A stretch of 64,000 bases of DNA from Methylomonas fluvii (GTDB lineage Bacteria > Pseudomonadota > Gammaproteobacteria > Methylococcales > Methylomonadaceae). The notes under the pieces were generated by a model that was given only the letters and a program-made list of their open reading frames with translations, searched no databases and was not told where the DNA came from. The DNA is taken from the NCBI RefSeq assembly GCF_014850975.1, contig NZ_JACXST010000001.1, positions 682,001 to 746,000 of the forward strand. Direction: 5' to 3'. Shown one piece after another: positions 10,153 to 19,543 of the stretch (position 1 is the stretch's first letter; each line of letters starts with the position of its first letter). A program made the translations under genes and the position numbers.

Positions 10153-11940
10153 TTACCAGGCCGGACCGGTCGGGTTAGCTCGATTGCGCTGCCCATATTG
10201 ATATTTGAATTTACGCTTTAACAAGCCGGTCGGCTCGTCGGGTATGCGCTTTAGCCAAGCATCGTCGGATTGCTTGTCCTCATCGAGTTTAGGCTGAACC
10301 ATTTGAGCGGCACTTTCTTTATTTGGCGGCATCTGTTCTGAATCAGGTTGGAACTCTTTAGGATTACGCGATTTTTTTGTATCTGAGTCGGGTTTTGGGG
10401 ATTCAGAATCATCGGTACCTTTAGAAGAATTTTGGTCGCTGCTTTTATCGTTTGGTGATGGTGTTTTTTGTTTATCTTCGCCATCATCAGAAGGCTTATT
10501 TTGCTGAGAAGACGTGCAGTCAGGATTTTGTTGCTGCGTTTCATCGCACGTTTCCCGGTTTTCTTGCTTTTCTTGTTTTTGTTGCTCTTCTAAAGCTTTT
10601 TTAGTTACCTCGAGATTATCTTTAGCATCCTGATTATTCGGATTGAGTTTTAAAGATTTCTCATACTCCATCAGCGCTTCCTGCAACTGGCCGGCCTGAG
10701 CCAAGGCATTGCCGCGGTTGTAATGGCCTTCCGCGCTTTGGGTGTTTTTCAAGGTCTCGGCGGCTTCTTGGAATTTACCGGCCTTGTATTGAGCGGCGGC
10801 ACGCCAATCCGGGTTATCGAACTGCTCGGCGGCTTGTTGGTATTGCTGTTGCTCAAACGCCTGCTTGGCGCGTTGATCGGGCGTTTGCCACAGGCTCTGC
10901 CAATCCAGGGCATAGCTGTTCTTCGGCAGCGGCAACAGGCACAGCAAGGCCAATAACAAACCTTTTCTAAATTGCAAAGCCGCCCACGGTAGCACCAGCA
11001 ATAGCAGCCAGGGTCCCTTTTCATCCCATTGTTGCAGCAACAGATTGTTATCCAAATTTTCGTTACCGGTTTCGGCGCTATTGAACAAACGCCCCAAATT
11101 CTCTACATCCGCATCGTTTGCGGTCACCGGCTGGTAAATGCCGCGACCATGTTGCGCCAGCGTACTCAGGGCCGCTTCGTCCAACTTGGCGACCACGATG
11201 GATCCGTTACTATCTTTTACAAACCCAGCGCCTTTAAGTTGGATAGGCGCCCCTTCCGGCGTGCCCATCGCCAGTACCGAGAGCCGATAATCGCCCAGCC
11301 AATGTTCGGCCTGCTCAGCCACGTCGGCATCGACGCCATCGGTGACCAGCAGGATATGTCCCTTGACCAAGCCGGCTTGGCGCAGCAATGCCACCGCAGC
11401 ATTCAATGCGTCACTGGTGTTGCTGCCCGGACTGGGCATGATGTCGGTGGTCAGTGCGCTTAGCTGGCTATCGATGGTAGCGGTATCGTTGGTCAACGGA
11501 GTGACGGTAAAAGCGTCGCCGCCGTAGACCAGCAGCGCGGTTTGACCATCCTTGCGTTGCTTCAGTAAATCGGCGATTTTGTAACGGGCCTTACCGATGC
11601 GGCTGGGTTTGATGTCGGCGGCATCCATGGATTTGGACAAATCCAGCGCAATCACCAGCGCAGCATCGTTTCTAAAGGCTGGGCCGGGCAAGCGCTGCCA
11701 GGTCGGACCGGCCAAGGCGATGATGGTCAGCAACGCGGCAAAGCCGGCGCCGAACAAAGGGCCACGCGAGGCTTGCAGCGGTTTGTCTTGCAAAATAAAG
11801 GGCAGCAACTCGGCATCGCAAACCTCGCTCCAGTTACCGCGCCCTTGCCGATGCCGCACCAACAAGATCAAAAACAGCACGGTCGGCAGTAATGCCAGCA
11901 ACCACCAGGGCCGCAGGAAATGAAAATCAGCAAAATTCAT
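10153..11940 (-). CDS. batB: VWA and TPR protein, BatB/BatC-type fusion
   Basis: Inner-membrane protein of 595 aa. The ATG at 11940 overlaps the stop of the upstream VWA gene as ATGA, so the longer in-frame extension is rejected. Domains in order are two N-terminal TM helices, a von Willebrand A domain with an intact MIDAS motif (DLSKS, then a TD pair), and another TM region (LLLVLPWAALQF; LLLALLCLLPL). TPR repeats follow (GHYNRGNALAQAGQLQEALMEY). The C-terminal tail is long, charged, rich in Gln/Lys/Asp/Ser and probably disordered. This merges BatB and BatC features, as is common in gammaproteobacteria. Confidence 0.9.
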   Translation of the reverse strand: MNFADFHFLRPWWLLALLPTVLFLILLVRHRQGRGNWSEVCDAELLPFILQDKPLQASRGPLFGAGFAALLTIIALAGPTWQRLPGPAFRNDAALVIALDLSKSMDAADIKPSRIGKARYKIADLLKQRKDGQTALLVYGGDAFTVTPLTNDTATIDSQLSALTTDIMPSPGSNTSDALNAAVALLRQAGLVKGHILLVTDGVDADVAEQAEHWLGDYRLSVLAMGTPEGAPIQLKGAGFVKDSNGSIVVAKLDEAALSTLAQHGRGIYQPVTANDADVENLGRLFNSAETGNENLDNNLLLQQWDEKGPWLLLLVLPWAALQFRKGLLLALLCLLPLPKNSYALDWQSLWQTPDQRAKQAFEQQQYQQAAEQFDNPDWRAAAQYKAGKFQEAAETLKNTQSAEGHYNRGNALAQAGQLQEALMEYEKSLKLNPNNQDAKDNLEVTKKALEEQQKQEKQENRETCDETQQQNPDCTSSQQNKPSDDGEDKQKTPSPNDKSSDQNSSKGTDDSESPKPDSDTKKSRNPKEFQPDSEQMPPNKESAAQMVQPKLDEDKQSDDAWLKRIPDEPTGLLKRKFKYQYGQRNRANPTGPAW

Positions 11941-12923
11941 GACCACCTCAAGCGGGCCAAGGTTAAGCATCCCGTCAATAACAAGGCCAGGCCCAGCGGC
12001 CAATAAAACAGCTCGCTACGCGGCCGGAAGTATTGTTTGTCTTTTTCAACTGGTTCCAACTGATCCAACATCAGGTAGATTTTTTCCAGCTCTTCGGTGT
12101 TTCGAGCGCGGAAATAGTGGCCACCGGTGGCGTCGGCAATCGCAGTCAGAGTTTTTTCGTCAAGATCGGCCGAGGGATTGACTCGGCGAGTACCGAACAG
12201 GCTGCGCACCAACACTTCGTCGGCGCCTATGCCTATCGTGTAGATTTTCAGGTGATGTTCCGCCGCCAGTTCGGCAGCTTTTAACGGCGTTAATTCGCCG
12301 GCGGTATTGGCGCCGTCGGTCAATAAAATCAACACTCGGCTGGCATCTTGCTGTTGTTGCAGACGCTTGATCGCCAAGCCGATGGCGTCACCTATCGAAG
12401 TTTTCGGATCGTCCTCGGTGATGCCGATAAACGCCTCGTGCAACAAGGTTTGCACGGTCTTGCGATCAAAGGTTAACGGCACGTGCAAATAGGCTTGCGT
12501 ACCGAACAGGATCAAACCCAAGCGGTCACCCACCCGGCGCTGAATAAAATCGCCGGCCACATGTTTGATGGCGGTTAAGCGGTCCACACGCTGCTTGCCA
12601 ATGATGAAGTCCTCTTCCTGCATACTGCCGGATACATCCACTGCCAGCATCAAGTCACGGCCGCTGACCGCTTGCTCTATGGGTTCGCCCAGCCATTGCG
12701 GACGCGTGGCGGCTAACAGTAAACAGGCCCAGGCAAAAGCTGCCAGCCATAGAGGCCAGCGCCGTTCGCTGCTGACCACCCTCGTTTCGCTGGGGCCAAG
12801 ATCGTCCAGAAACGGCACTTTCAAGGCCGCCTGTTGGGCGACGGCGCGCGCCGGTAACAGCCAACGCAATATCAGCGGTAGTGGCAATAGAGATAGCAAC
12901 CAGGGCCAGTACAATTCGATCAT
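11937..12923 (-). CDS. batA: VWA domain protein BatA
   Basis: Membrane-anchored VWA protein of 328 aa. The chosen ATG (12923) overlaps the stop of the DUF4381 gene as ATGA. It opens with TM helices (IELYWPWLLSLLPLPLILRWL; ERRWPLWLAAFAWACLLLAA). The VWA domain has MIDAS residues DVSGS and LTDGANT, and a closing TM sits near residues 308-325. The family forms envelope complexes with BatB, probably regulated by the MoxR ATPase. ATGA overlaps on both sides argue for coupled translation with its neighbours. Confidence 0.92.
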   Translation of the reverse strand: MIELYWPWLLSLLPLPLILRWLLPARAVAQQAALKVPFLDDLGPSETRVVSSERRWPLWLAAFAWACLLLAATRPQWLGEPIEQAVSGRDLMLAVDVSGSMQEEDFIIGKQRVDRLTAIKHVAGDFIQRRVGDRLGLILFGTQAYLHVPLTFDRKTVQTLLHEAFIGITEDDPKTSIGDAIGLAIKRLQQQQDASRVLILLTDGANTAGELTPLKAAELAAEHHLKIYTIGIGADEVLVRSLFGTRRVNPSADLDEKTLTAIADATGGHYFRARNTEELEKIYLMLDQLEPVEKDKQYFRPRSELFYWPLGLALLLTGCLTLARLRWS

Positions 12924-13387
12924 CGTTTTTTCGCCTGTTGTTTCAACCAGCGTTCGCACAATTCAAACAAGGCCTCCAGCTCGGTATCGGCGGGCGGCGT
13001 TTGCCGATAATGGCCGTCGGCCAGACAACGGCCGGGACCTTGGCTAAACGGCGCATCCGGCAGGGATTGATCCAGGTAGCTAAGCCAGGCTTCGCCGCGC
13101 AAGCTGGCGGCATCGCTGCGCGGCGCCGTACTAATGGCTACGCGCCGCAACAACGCAGACAAAGCCACCAAGGTCTGTCTGGCGTCGGCACCGCCATCAC
13201 GGCGAATCGCGGATAACAATTTGCCGGCGGTTTTCACCGCTGTCTGCCGGCGGATGCGTTTATAAAGATACCGGCACAAAAAAATCAACAGCGGCAGCAA
13301 TACCGCTAACAACCACCAACCCGGCGCCGGCGGCCAAAAAGCCACCGAAGCGGGTAAATGAATATCTTTTAAGGGCAATGGTTCCAT
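12920..13387 (-). CDS. DUF4381 domain protein of the Bat/MoxR cluster
   Basis: A 155 aa protein with one N-terminal TM helix (FWPPAPGWWLLAVLLPLLIF) followed by a cytoplasmic helical domain (GELLWLSYLD-like stretch, CRWLADGHYR-type basic patch). This matches the DUF4381 proteins that stand between DUF58 and BatA genes. Function is unknown; by context it is a membrane component of the MoxR-VWA system. Its stop overlaps the batA ATG, and a 9-nt gap separates it from the large c-di-GMP gene upstream. Confidence 0.85.
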   Translation of the reverse strand: MEPLPLKDIHLPASVAFWPPAPGWWLLAVLLPLLIFLCRYLYKRIRRQTAVKTAGKLLSAIRRDGGADARQTLVALSALLRRVAISTAPRSDAASLRGEAWLSYLDQSLPDAPFSQGPGRCLADGHYRQTPPADTELEALFELCERWLKQQAKKR

Positions 13388-13396
13388 ATTGAATAT

Positions 13397-16300
13397 CTAC
13401 ATCGCTTCCAAATTGGGGAGTGGGGTATACAAAATCAACATGTCGTCGATTTGCTGCTGAATAGCCCGCAGATCGTTAAAACCAGCCCGAGCGGCATCGT
13501 GCTGGCCGGTCTCGTAGCGTTTCAACAAACTTTCGGCCAGCACATGCAATTGCTGCTGTAATTGTTCGATATGCTCCAGCCAATCCTGGGCATACTGTCG
13601 GTCGTGTTGTACTTGCTTCAACCAGCGGCCCAGATGGGTACGACGTGGATCCATGATGGGCCTGCTTTTTACGACAGCTTGCGGCTCCGTGAACAGGCAG
13701 GCGTGGACCCGTTGCAACCACTGCCGGGTGTCGAATCGGCGAATCGCTATGGCGATCTGTTCCGCCGACAACTCGGCATCCGCATAAATTTGCCAGTCGT
13801 TGAAAGGCCGGTAAGCAATCACCCAGTCGGCAATCGCCGCAGCCGGCATCGGCCGGGCAATCGCATAGCCTTGCAGTAAATGGCAACCCAACAACAACAG
13901 CACGATGCCTTGCTCCTGGCTTTCCACGCCTTCCGCGACCACTTCCCGGTTAAAAGCCTGGCTGAGCGCAATCACGCTTTCGATGATGGCGTAGTCGTCG
14001 GGATCGTCGAGCATGTCGCGAACAAAGGTCTGATCGATTTTCACGGTATCCACCGACAAATGCCGCAAATGCGTCAACGAGGAGTAGCCGGTGCCGAAGT
14101 CGTCCAGGGCCACGCTGATCCCCAGTTGCTCCCGGCAGCTGGTGATAATCCGGTTCACAGCTGACAAATCATCCAATGCGGTACTTTCCAGAATTTCCAA
14201 TTGCAGATACCGGGCATCCAGTTCCGGATGAAGGCGCAAAGTGTCTTCGATATAAGCGCCAATGCCGGACCACAGCAAATGATAAGAGGAGATATTGACG
14301 CTGACCTCCAGTTGCAAACCGCGCGCATGCCAGCCCGCCAACTGCTCGCAGGCTTGCGCAATGACCCAATTGCCGATGCGGATCTCCAGATCGGTGGAGG
14401 CAATCACCGGCAGAAACTCCAGCGGTGGCACCATGCCGCGCTGCGGATGTTGCCAACGGATCAAGGCTTCCACACCTTTAACCTGGCCGGATTTAATATC
14501 CACCTTGGGCTGGTAATACATGCACAACTCGTTGTTTAAAAACGCCGCTTCGATGTCGCGTAGTTGTTGGTGGCGATGCATGATCTGTTGGTCGTGGCTG
14601 GCATCGAACAACTGGCAACGGTTTTTGCCTGCCAATTTAGCCTGATACATGGCGTAGTCGGCATGCCGCAATAAGGCGTCGGCGTCGGCGTCATCCAGCG
14701 GATATACGGTAAAACCGCTACTGGCGCCGACCGAAATCGGCTGATCGTCGATGACATACGGCTGGGCAATCGCCCGGTGAATCCGCATGATGGTTTGTTC
14801 GCATTGTTCAATCGAGTCTATATCGCCTAGCAATAGCGCGAATTCGTCGCCGCCGTGGCGGGATACGCTGTCTTCCTCGCGAATCGCGTTTTTGATTCTG
14901 TCGGCCACTTCAACCAGCACTCGATCGCCGGTGTCGTGGCCGAATTGGTCGTTGACCGGCTTGAAGCCGTCCAGGTCCAGAAAGCAAATCGCCAGCAAGC
15001 TGTTTTCCCGCTTGCTGTGGGCGATGGCCTGATTCAAGCGATCAGCGAATAAAATCCGATTCGGCAGGCGGGTGAGCGGATCGTAATGGGCAAATAATTC
15101 CAGCATCTGTTGCTGCTGCTTGGCCTGGGTGACATCGGAAAATAGCCCGATATAGTGAGTGACCTTGCCGTCTGCATCACACAAGGCGGAAACCGTCAGC
15201 CACTCAGCATACAACTCGCCGTTTTTTTTACGGTTCCACAATTCGCCTTGCCAGTGCTGCGCTTCATGCAAGGCTTGCCACATATCCCGGTAAAAATCCG
15301 CACCGTATTTGCCGGATTTCAAGATACTGGGGTTGCGGCCTATCACTTCGGCGCGGCTATAGCCGGTAATCTCGGAAAAAGTCGGATTCACATCGACGAT
15401 GATCCCGGCGGGATCGGTAATTAAAATGCCTTCGTGCGCCTCGCTGAATACCCGCGCGGCCAGTTTCAGATGTTCCTCGGCCTGCTTGCGTTCGGTAATG
15501 TCGCGGGTCAAACCCAACAGGGCTACGATATTGCCTTCCGCATCGCGCATCGGCACAGCGTGGGTGTCGAGCCAGCGCTGCCGGCCTTTCAGGCCGACGA
15601 TTTCAAATTCTAGTGTGCCTGATGCGCCGGCAAACACCCGCCGAGTCAACTTTTTAAAGGCTGCCCGGTACCTAGGCAATACCAAATCTTCCATGCGTCC
15701 ATGTTGGGCTTGTTCCAGCGTGTCGGCTTCTATCATGTCCAGACCGGCGCGGTTCATTTGCAATAAGCTGCCGTCCCGCGCCAGCAGTTTCACGCACTCC
15801 GGTTCGGAATCGACGATAGTGCGCAGCTTTAATTCCGATTCCTTGGCGATATTGGCGGTGGTTTCCAATTCCGCAACCGCATTGGCCAGCGCCTGGGTGC
15901 GTGCGTCCACCAAAGCTTGCACGGAGGCAGTTCTGCCGCTGATTATCAGCAATAAAATACTCAGCAAACTGGTAAAACAGAGCCCGCCGATCAGCGTAAT
16001 CAAAGGTAGCGATGAACCTTGTTCGTTGACAAAATCGCTATCCGGAGTGACGGTGATTTGCCAATTACGATCCACAAACGCAAAACTACGCTGCCATTTT
16101 TTTAGGTCGTAGTTTAGCGACACCGGTTTGCGTACCGGTTTTACATACAAAGCCGTTTGTCCGGCGGGCGCGTTGAGGTCATCAATACTGATACCCAGCG
16201 TATCGGTGTTTAGTCCCCTGGTGACTGTTTCCACCATTTTGGTCGGCAGAACGATTGCCGAGACATAGCCGGCAATATCCAAGGCGTCGCCGCCGGCGCC

Positions 16301-17554
16301 ATGCCGGCGAACCGGAATGGACACCAAAATGCCGGGATCCGTATCGTCACGCTGCATCAGCGTCAGTTTTTGCGAGGCAGTGGGTTTACCGCTGGCGCGG
16401 GCTAGGCTTTTTGCTTGGCGGCTAAGAGGATTTGTCATGGAATCGAAGCCGATGGCTTTTTCGTTGCCAGCCATTGGTTCCACAAACATGATCGGAAAAT
16501 ATTCCGGTCTGGCGCTGGCTTTGACCAATTGACCGGTATTGTCCCGTTCGATAACCCGAAAATTGGGAAATCCTTCGGCGCGGACCGCTTGTTCGAAGGC
16601 AGACAAATCGGCTTGGACGATCAGCGGTAGCCATTCCAGGGCCAGAATTTCCGGATGGCGTTGCAGGATACCCTGGGAAAACACGCTAAATTCGGCTCTG
16701 CTTACGTGCCCGGATGCCAAAAATACATCTCTTAGCGCCAGCGTACTGTCGATTACATCGATTGCATATTCCGCCAACAGCCGGTCTATCTCGGCGGCCC
16801 GACTGTCGAAAGCTTGTTGAATGCGTGCGCGTTCCGCTTGAAAGGCTTGCAAAAATACCAGCACCAATGCCAGCAGTGTGCCCAATAACGGCAGCGCGAC
16901 ACTCAAGCGCCGCGCCTGCCAAAGCGCACGGGGGCGTCCGAAATAACAAAACAATAGCGGCGTCACAATCATCACGCCCAAACTGTCGCCAACCCACCAG
17001 TTTCGCCAGGACGACCAGAGTTGCGCCTGGCTCATCAAATCCAATGAATAAAGTACAGCTCCGCCTACGCTGGGTGCGATCAGACACGCTACCGGCCCGG
17101 CCAGGACAAAAAACTTGAGGATGGCGGCAGGACTATCCAATTTGGGCAAACCTAGCGCCACGTAGGCTTTGGATAAGGCCAGGGCCGCCAACGCTTGCAA
17201 GGCGCTGCCGCCGCCAATGGCAAAGGAAGACATTGCGGTTTGAGCGGTCAGTTGGCCGGAAAACTCAATAGTCACCAGGAAATTGCTGAGTGCTGCGCCT
17301 AGCCAGATTCCGGGCCAAAGCTTGCGGCCGCCGATAAACAGCGCCGCCAACGCGATCCCGGCTGGCGGCCATAGCGGACTGGCATAGCCCGGCGGAATGA
17401 TCATTTTGACGCCCAGCCAGCCGCCGGTAAACATCACCAAACTCAGTACGCCGATTTGTATCAGCAATACCATGGGGTTGACGAGTGCTACGCTTTGGTC
17501 CTTGGGCTCCGGCGCCGGAAAATCTGTTGAATGAGACAAATTGGGGATGCGCAT
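13397..17554 (-). CDS. MASE1-CHASE-PAS-PAS-GGDEF-EAL c-di-GMP enzyme
   Basis: Large integral-membrane signalling protein of 1385 aa. It has an N-terminal MASE1 membrane sensor (residues ~28-310; SPLWPPAGIALAALFIGGRK) and a periplasmic CHASE-type domain (~300-520). One TM and a coiled coil lead to two PAS domains (~575-700 and ~705-825). The GGDEF domain has HGGDEF and an RxxD inhibitory site (REED) five residues upstream. The EAL domain has EALIRW, DDFGTGYSSL and AEGVES. Both catalytic motifs look intact, so it may make and break c-di-GMP. A C-terminal ~110-residue helical tail resembles a degenerate zinc-binding CZB domain (HLGRWL). It lies 18 nt after DUF58 and 9 nt before DUF4381, inside the Bat run. 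Confidence 0.92.
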   Translation of the reverse strand: MRIPNLSHSTDFPAPEPKDQSVALVNPMVLLIQIGVLSLVMFTGGWLGVKMIIPPGYASPLWPPAGIALAALFIGGRKLWPGIWLGAALSNFLVTIEFSGQLTAQTAMSSFAIGGGSALQALAALALSKAYVALGLPKLDSPAAILKFFVLAGPVACLIAPSVGGAVLYSLDLMSQAQLWSSWRNWWVGDSLGVMIVTPLLFCYFGRPRALWQARRLSVALPLLGTLLALVLVFLQAFQAERARIQQAFDSRAAEIDRLLAEYAIDVIDSTLALRDVFLASGHVSRAEFSVFSQGILQRHPEILALEWLPLIVQADLSAFEQAVRAEGFPNFRVIERDNTGQLVKASARPEYFPIMFVEPMAGNEKAIGFDSMTNPLSRQAKSLARASGKPTASQKLTLMQRDDTDPGILVSIPVRRHGAGGDALDIAGYVSAIVLPTKMVETVTRGLNTDTLGISIDDLNAPAGQTALYVKPVRKPVSLNYDLKKWQRSFAFVDRNWQITVTPDSDFVNEQGSSLPLITLIGGLCFTSLLSILLLIISGRTASVQALVDARTQALANAVAELETTANIAKESELKLRTIVDSEPECVKLLARDGSLLQMNRAGLDMIEADTLEQAQHGRMEDLVLPRYRAAFKKLTRRVFAGASGTLEFEIVGLKGRQRWLDTHAVPMRDAEGNIVALLGLTRDITERKQAEEHLKLAARVFSEAHEGILITDPAGIIVDVNPTFSEITGYSRAEVIGRNPSILKSGKYGADFYRDMWQALHEAQHWQGELWNRKKNGELYAEWLTVSALCDADGKVTHYIGLFSDVTQAKQQQQMLELFAHYDPLTRLPNRILFADRLNQAIAHSKRENSLLAICFLDLDGFKPVNDQFGHDTGDRVLVEVADRIKNAIREEDSVSRHGGDEFALLLGDIDSIEQCEQTIMRIHRAIAQPYVIDDQPISVGASSGFTVYPLDDADADALLRHADYAMYQAKLAGKNRCQLFDASHDQQIMHRHQQLRDIEAAFLNNELCMYYQPKVDIKSGQVKGVEALIRWQHPQRGMVPPLEFLPVIASTDLEIRIGNWVIAQACEQLAGWHARGLQLEVSVNISSYHLLWSGIGAYIEDTLRLHPELDARYLQLEILESTALDDLSAVNRIITSCREQLGISVALDDFGTGYSSLTHLRHLSVDTVKIDQTFVRDMLDDPDDYAIIESVIALSQAFNREVVAEGVESQEQGIVLLLLGCHLLQGYAIARPMPAAAIADWVIAYRPFNDWQIYADAELSAEQIAIAIRRFDTRQWLQRVHACLFTEPQAVVKSRPIMDPRRTHLGRWLKQVQHDRQYAQDWLEHIEQLQQQLHVLAESLLKRYETGQHDAARAGFNDLRAIQQQIDDMLILYTPLPNLEAM

Positions 17555-17572
17555 GGCCTGATCGAGAACGTC

Positions 17573-18490
17573 TTAGGCCGCGGGACGCGCGCGGGTACCG
17601 TTCAATGCGTCCAAAGGCGCTTGCTGGGTCGTGCAGGGGATCAAGGTCAGACGCAGTTTATTGGCCAGCTTTTGCAGATAAGCCCGCCGGTCCTGAAAAC
17701 GTTGCCGATAGGCTTGCAAGCGCTGTTTGTCGCCGCTATCGAACAGCACTTCGCGCCAGCCGTCGGTAAAACGGTAGCGGCCTTGGGAGGGTAAACTGCT
17801 TTCCAGCGGATCGGCGATATGCACCAACACCACTTCGCAATGCCGGGCCAGATTGGCCAGATGATTTTCGGCCGCGCTATTCATCCCGCGAAAATCGCTG
17901 AGAATATACACCCGGCTGCCGGGCCGGGCATGATGCAGCAATCTGAACAGAGGTTGCGCCAGATTGACCACAGCCGCACCGTTGTAGTTCGGATTGACCA
18001 GGGCGTTCAAAAACCGTAACAGCGCCGGCTTGCCGGTTTGCGGTTTCACTTCCTGGCAACCGTCATCGCTGAAAATCTGCCCGCCGATGCGGTCGCCTTG
18101 CTTCAGTGCCGCCCAAGCCAGTAAACCGGCCAAGCGGGCAGCCTGCACGGATTTGAACACGCCGCGCGTCGCAAATGCCATGGTCGCGCGGTAATCCACC
18201 GCGATGAACATGGGCCTTTCCCGTTCTTCCTTGAAAATCTTGCTGTGGGGCTTATCGGTGCGGGCCGTGACGCGCCAGTCGATGCGGCGCACATCATCGC
18301 CCGGTTGATAAAGGCGGGTTTCGTCGAAAGCCATGCCGCGCCCTTTCAGATGAGACAGATAATTACCGCTTTGCGCGGCGCGGATATTGGCGTGCCCCAG
18401 ACTGAGCATGCCGGCCGGCTTGGCCAGGTCCACCAAGGCTTTTAAAGTGACCGTCACCCGGGGGTTGTCGGTCGCTGGCGATTTATTCAT
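17573..18490 (-). CDS. DUF58 domain protein of the MoxR/Bat cluster
   Basis: A 305 aa cytoplasmic protein with the DUF58 signature (YQPGDDVRRIDWRVTARTD, followed by KIFKEERERPMFIAVD) and a VWA-like fold towards the C-terminus (YILSDFRGM). DUF58 proteins are near-constant partners of MoxR ATPases; their biochemical role is unresolved. The ATG abuts the MoxR stop (TAAATG), giving a tight two-gene start to the cluster. Confidence 0.9.
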   Translation of the reverse strand: MNKSPATDNPRVTVTLKALVDLAKPAGMLSLGHANIRAAQSGNYLSHLKGRGMAFDETRLYQPGDDVRRIDWRVTARTDKPHSKIFKEERERPMFIAVDYRATMAFATRGVFKSVQAARLAGLLAWAALKQGDRIGGQIFSDDGCQEVKPQTGKPALLRFLNALVNPNYNGAAVVNLAQPLFRLLHHARPGSRVYILSDFRGMNSAAENHLANLARHCEVVLVHIADPLESSLPSQGRYRFTDGWREVLFDSGDKQRLQAYRQRFQDRRAYLQKLANKLRLTLIPCTTQQAPLDALNGTRARPAA

Positions 18491-19477
18491 TTAGGGTACG
18501 GCAATTCTGGCTATCAATTCTTTGATCACATAATCACTGCTAATGCCTTCGGCTTCAGCCTCGTAAGACAGAATCAGACGGTGGCGCAGCACATCGTAAG
18601 CCATATCTTGGATGTCGCCGGGATCGACGAAATCGCGCTGTTGCAGCCAGGCCTTGGCGCGCGCGCAGCGGTCCAAGGCAATGCTGGCGCGCGGGCTGGC
18701 GCCGTATTGAATCCAGCCGGCCAAATCTTGACCATAAGCGCCGGGATTGCGGGTCGCCAGCACGATTTGCAGCAGATATTGCTCCAAGCTGTCGGCCAGA
18801 TATAAATCCAACACTTCGCCGCGTGCGGCAAATAGGGCTTGCTGACTCACTTTAGGCTGTGCGCTGCCCTGGTTTTGCAGAGCGCCCTTGGCCTCGGCAC
18901 GGGCCAGATGCAGGATGGCTTGCTCGTGTTCGGCATTGGGATAATCGATTTCTACATGCAGTAAAAATCTATCCAGTTGCGCTTCCGGTAAAGGATAAGT
19001 GCCTTCCTGCTCAATAGGATTTTGCGTCGCCATCACCATAAATAAAGGCGGTAGCGGATACGTGGCTTTGCCGACCGTGATCTGCCGTTCCGCCATGGCT
19101 TCCAGCAACGCGGCCTGGACTTTAGCCGGTGCACGGTTGATTTCGTCGGCCAGGATTAAGTTATGAAACAGTGGGCCTTTCTGAAACTCGAAGCTGCCTT
19201 GCTGCGGCCGGTAAATTTCGGTACCGGTCAAATCGGCCGGTAACAAGTCCGGGGTAAATTGCACGCGGTGAAAATCGGCTTCTATGCCTTGGCTCAGTAC
19301 GTTGATGGCGCGGGTTTTCGCCAAACCCGGCGCGCCCTCCACTAACAAATGGCCATCGGCCAGCAGGGCGATCAGCATCCTCTCAACCAGTACTTCCTGG
19401 CCGATGATTTGGGTATTGATGTGGGTTTTGAGATTTTGTAAGGCGGCTTGGCTGGGGCTGAGACTTGTCGCAGTCAT
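18491..19477 (-). CDS. MoxR family AAA+ ATPase
   Basis: AAA+ ATPase of the MoxR (AAA_3) family, 328 aa. It shows Walker A (GAPGLAKT at ~40), Walker B (LILADEINRAP), sensor-type MATQNPIEQEGTYPLPEAQ and the arginine-finger region (QLDRFLLHV), followed by the AAA lid domain. In other bacteria such ATPases act as chaperones for VWA proteins or in the maturation of enzyme complexes. In methylotrophs MoxR was named from the methanol dehydrogenase cluster, but no mxa/xox gene is in this window. It is the first gene of the minus-strand Bat run. Confidence 0.93.
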   Translation of the reverse strand: MTATSLSPSQAALQNLKTHINTQIIGQEVLVERMLIALLADGHLLVEGAPGLAKTRAINVLSQGIEADFHRVQFTPDLLPADLTGTEIYRPQQGSFEFQKGPLFHNLILADEINRAPAKVQAALLEAMAERQITVGKATYPLPPLFMVMATQNPIEQEGTYPLPEAQLDRFLLHVEIDYPNAEHEQAILHLARAEAKGALQNQGSAQPKVSQQALFAARGEVLDLYLADSLEQYLLQIVLATRNPGAYGQDLAGWIQYGASPRASIALDRCARAKAWLQQRDFVDPGDIQDMAYDVLRHRLILSYEAEAEGISSDYVIKELIARIAVP

Positions 19478-19543
19478 GTGTATAAAAAATCCTTATGTTT
19501 AACAAAAATGTGACCGAGTTGAGTCCTGAAAGTTGCGCGGTGC

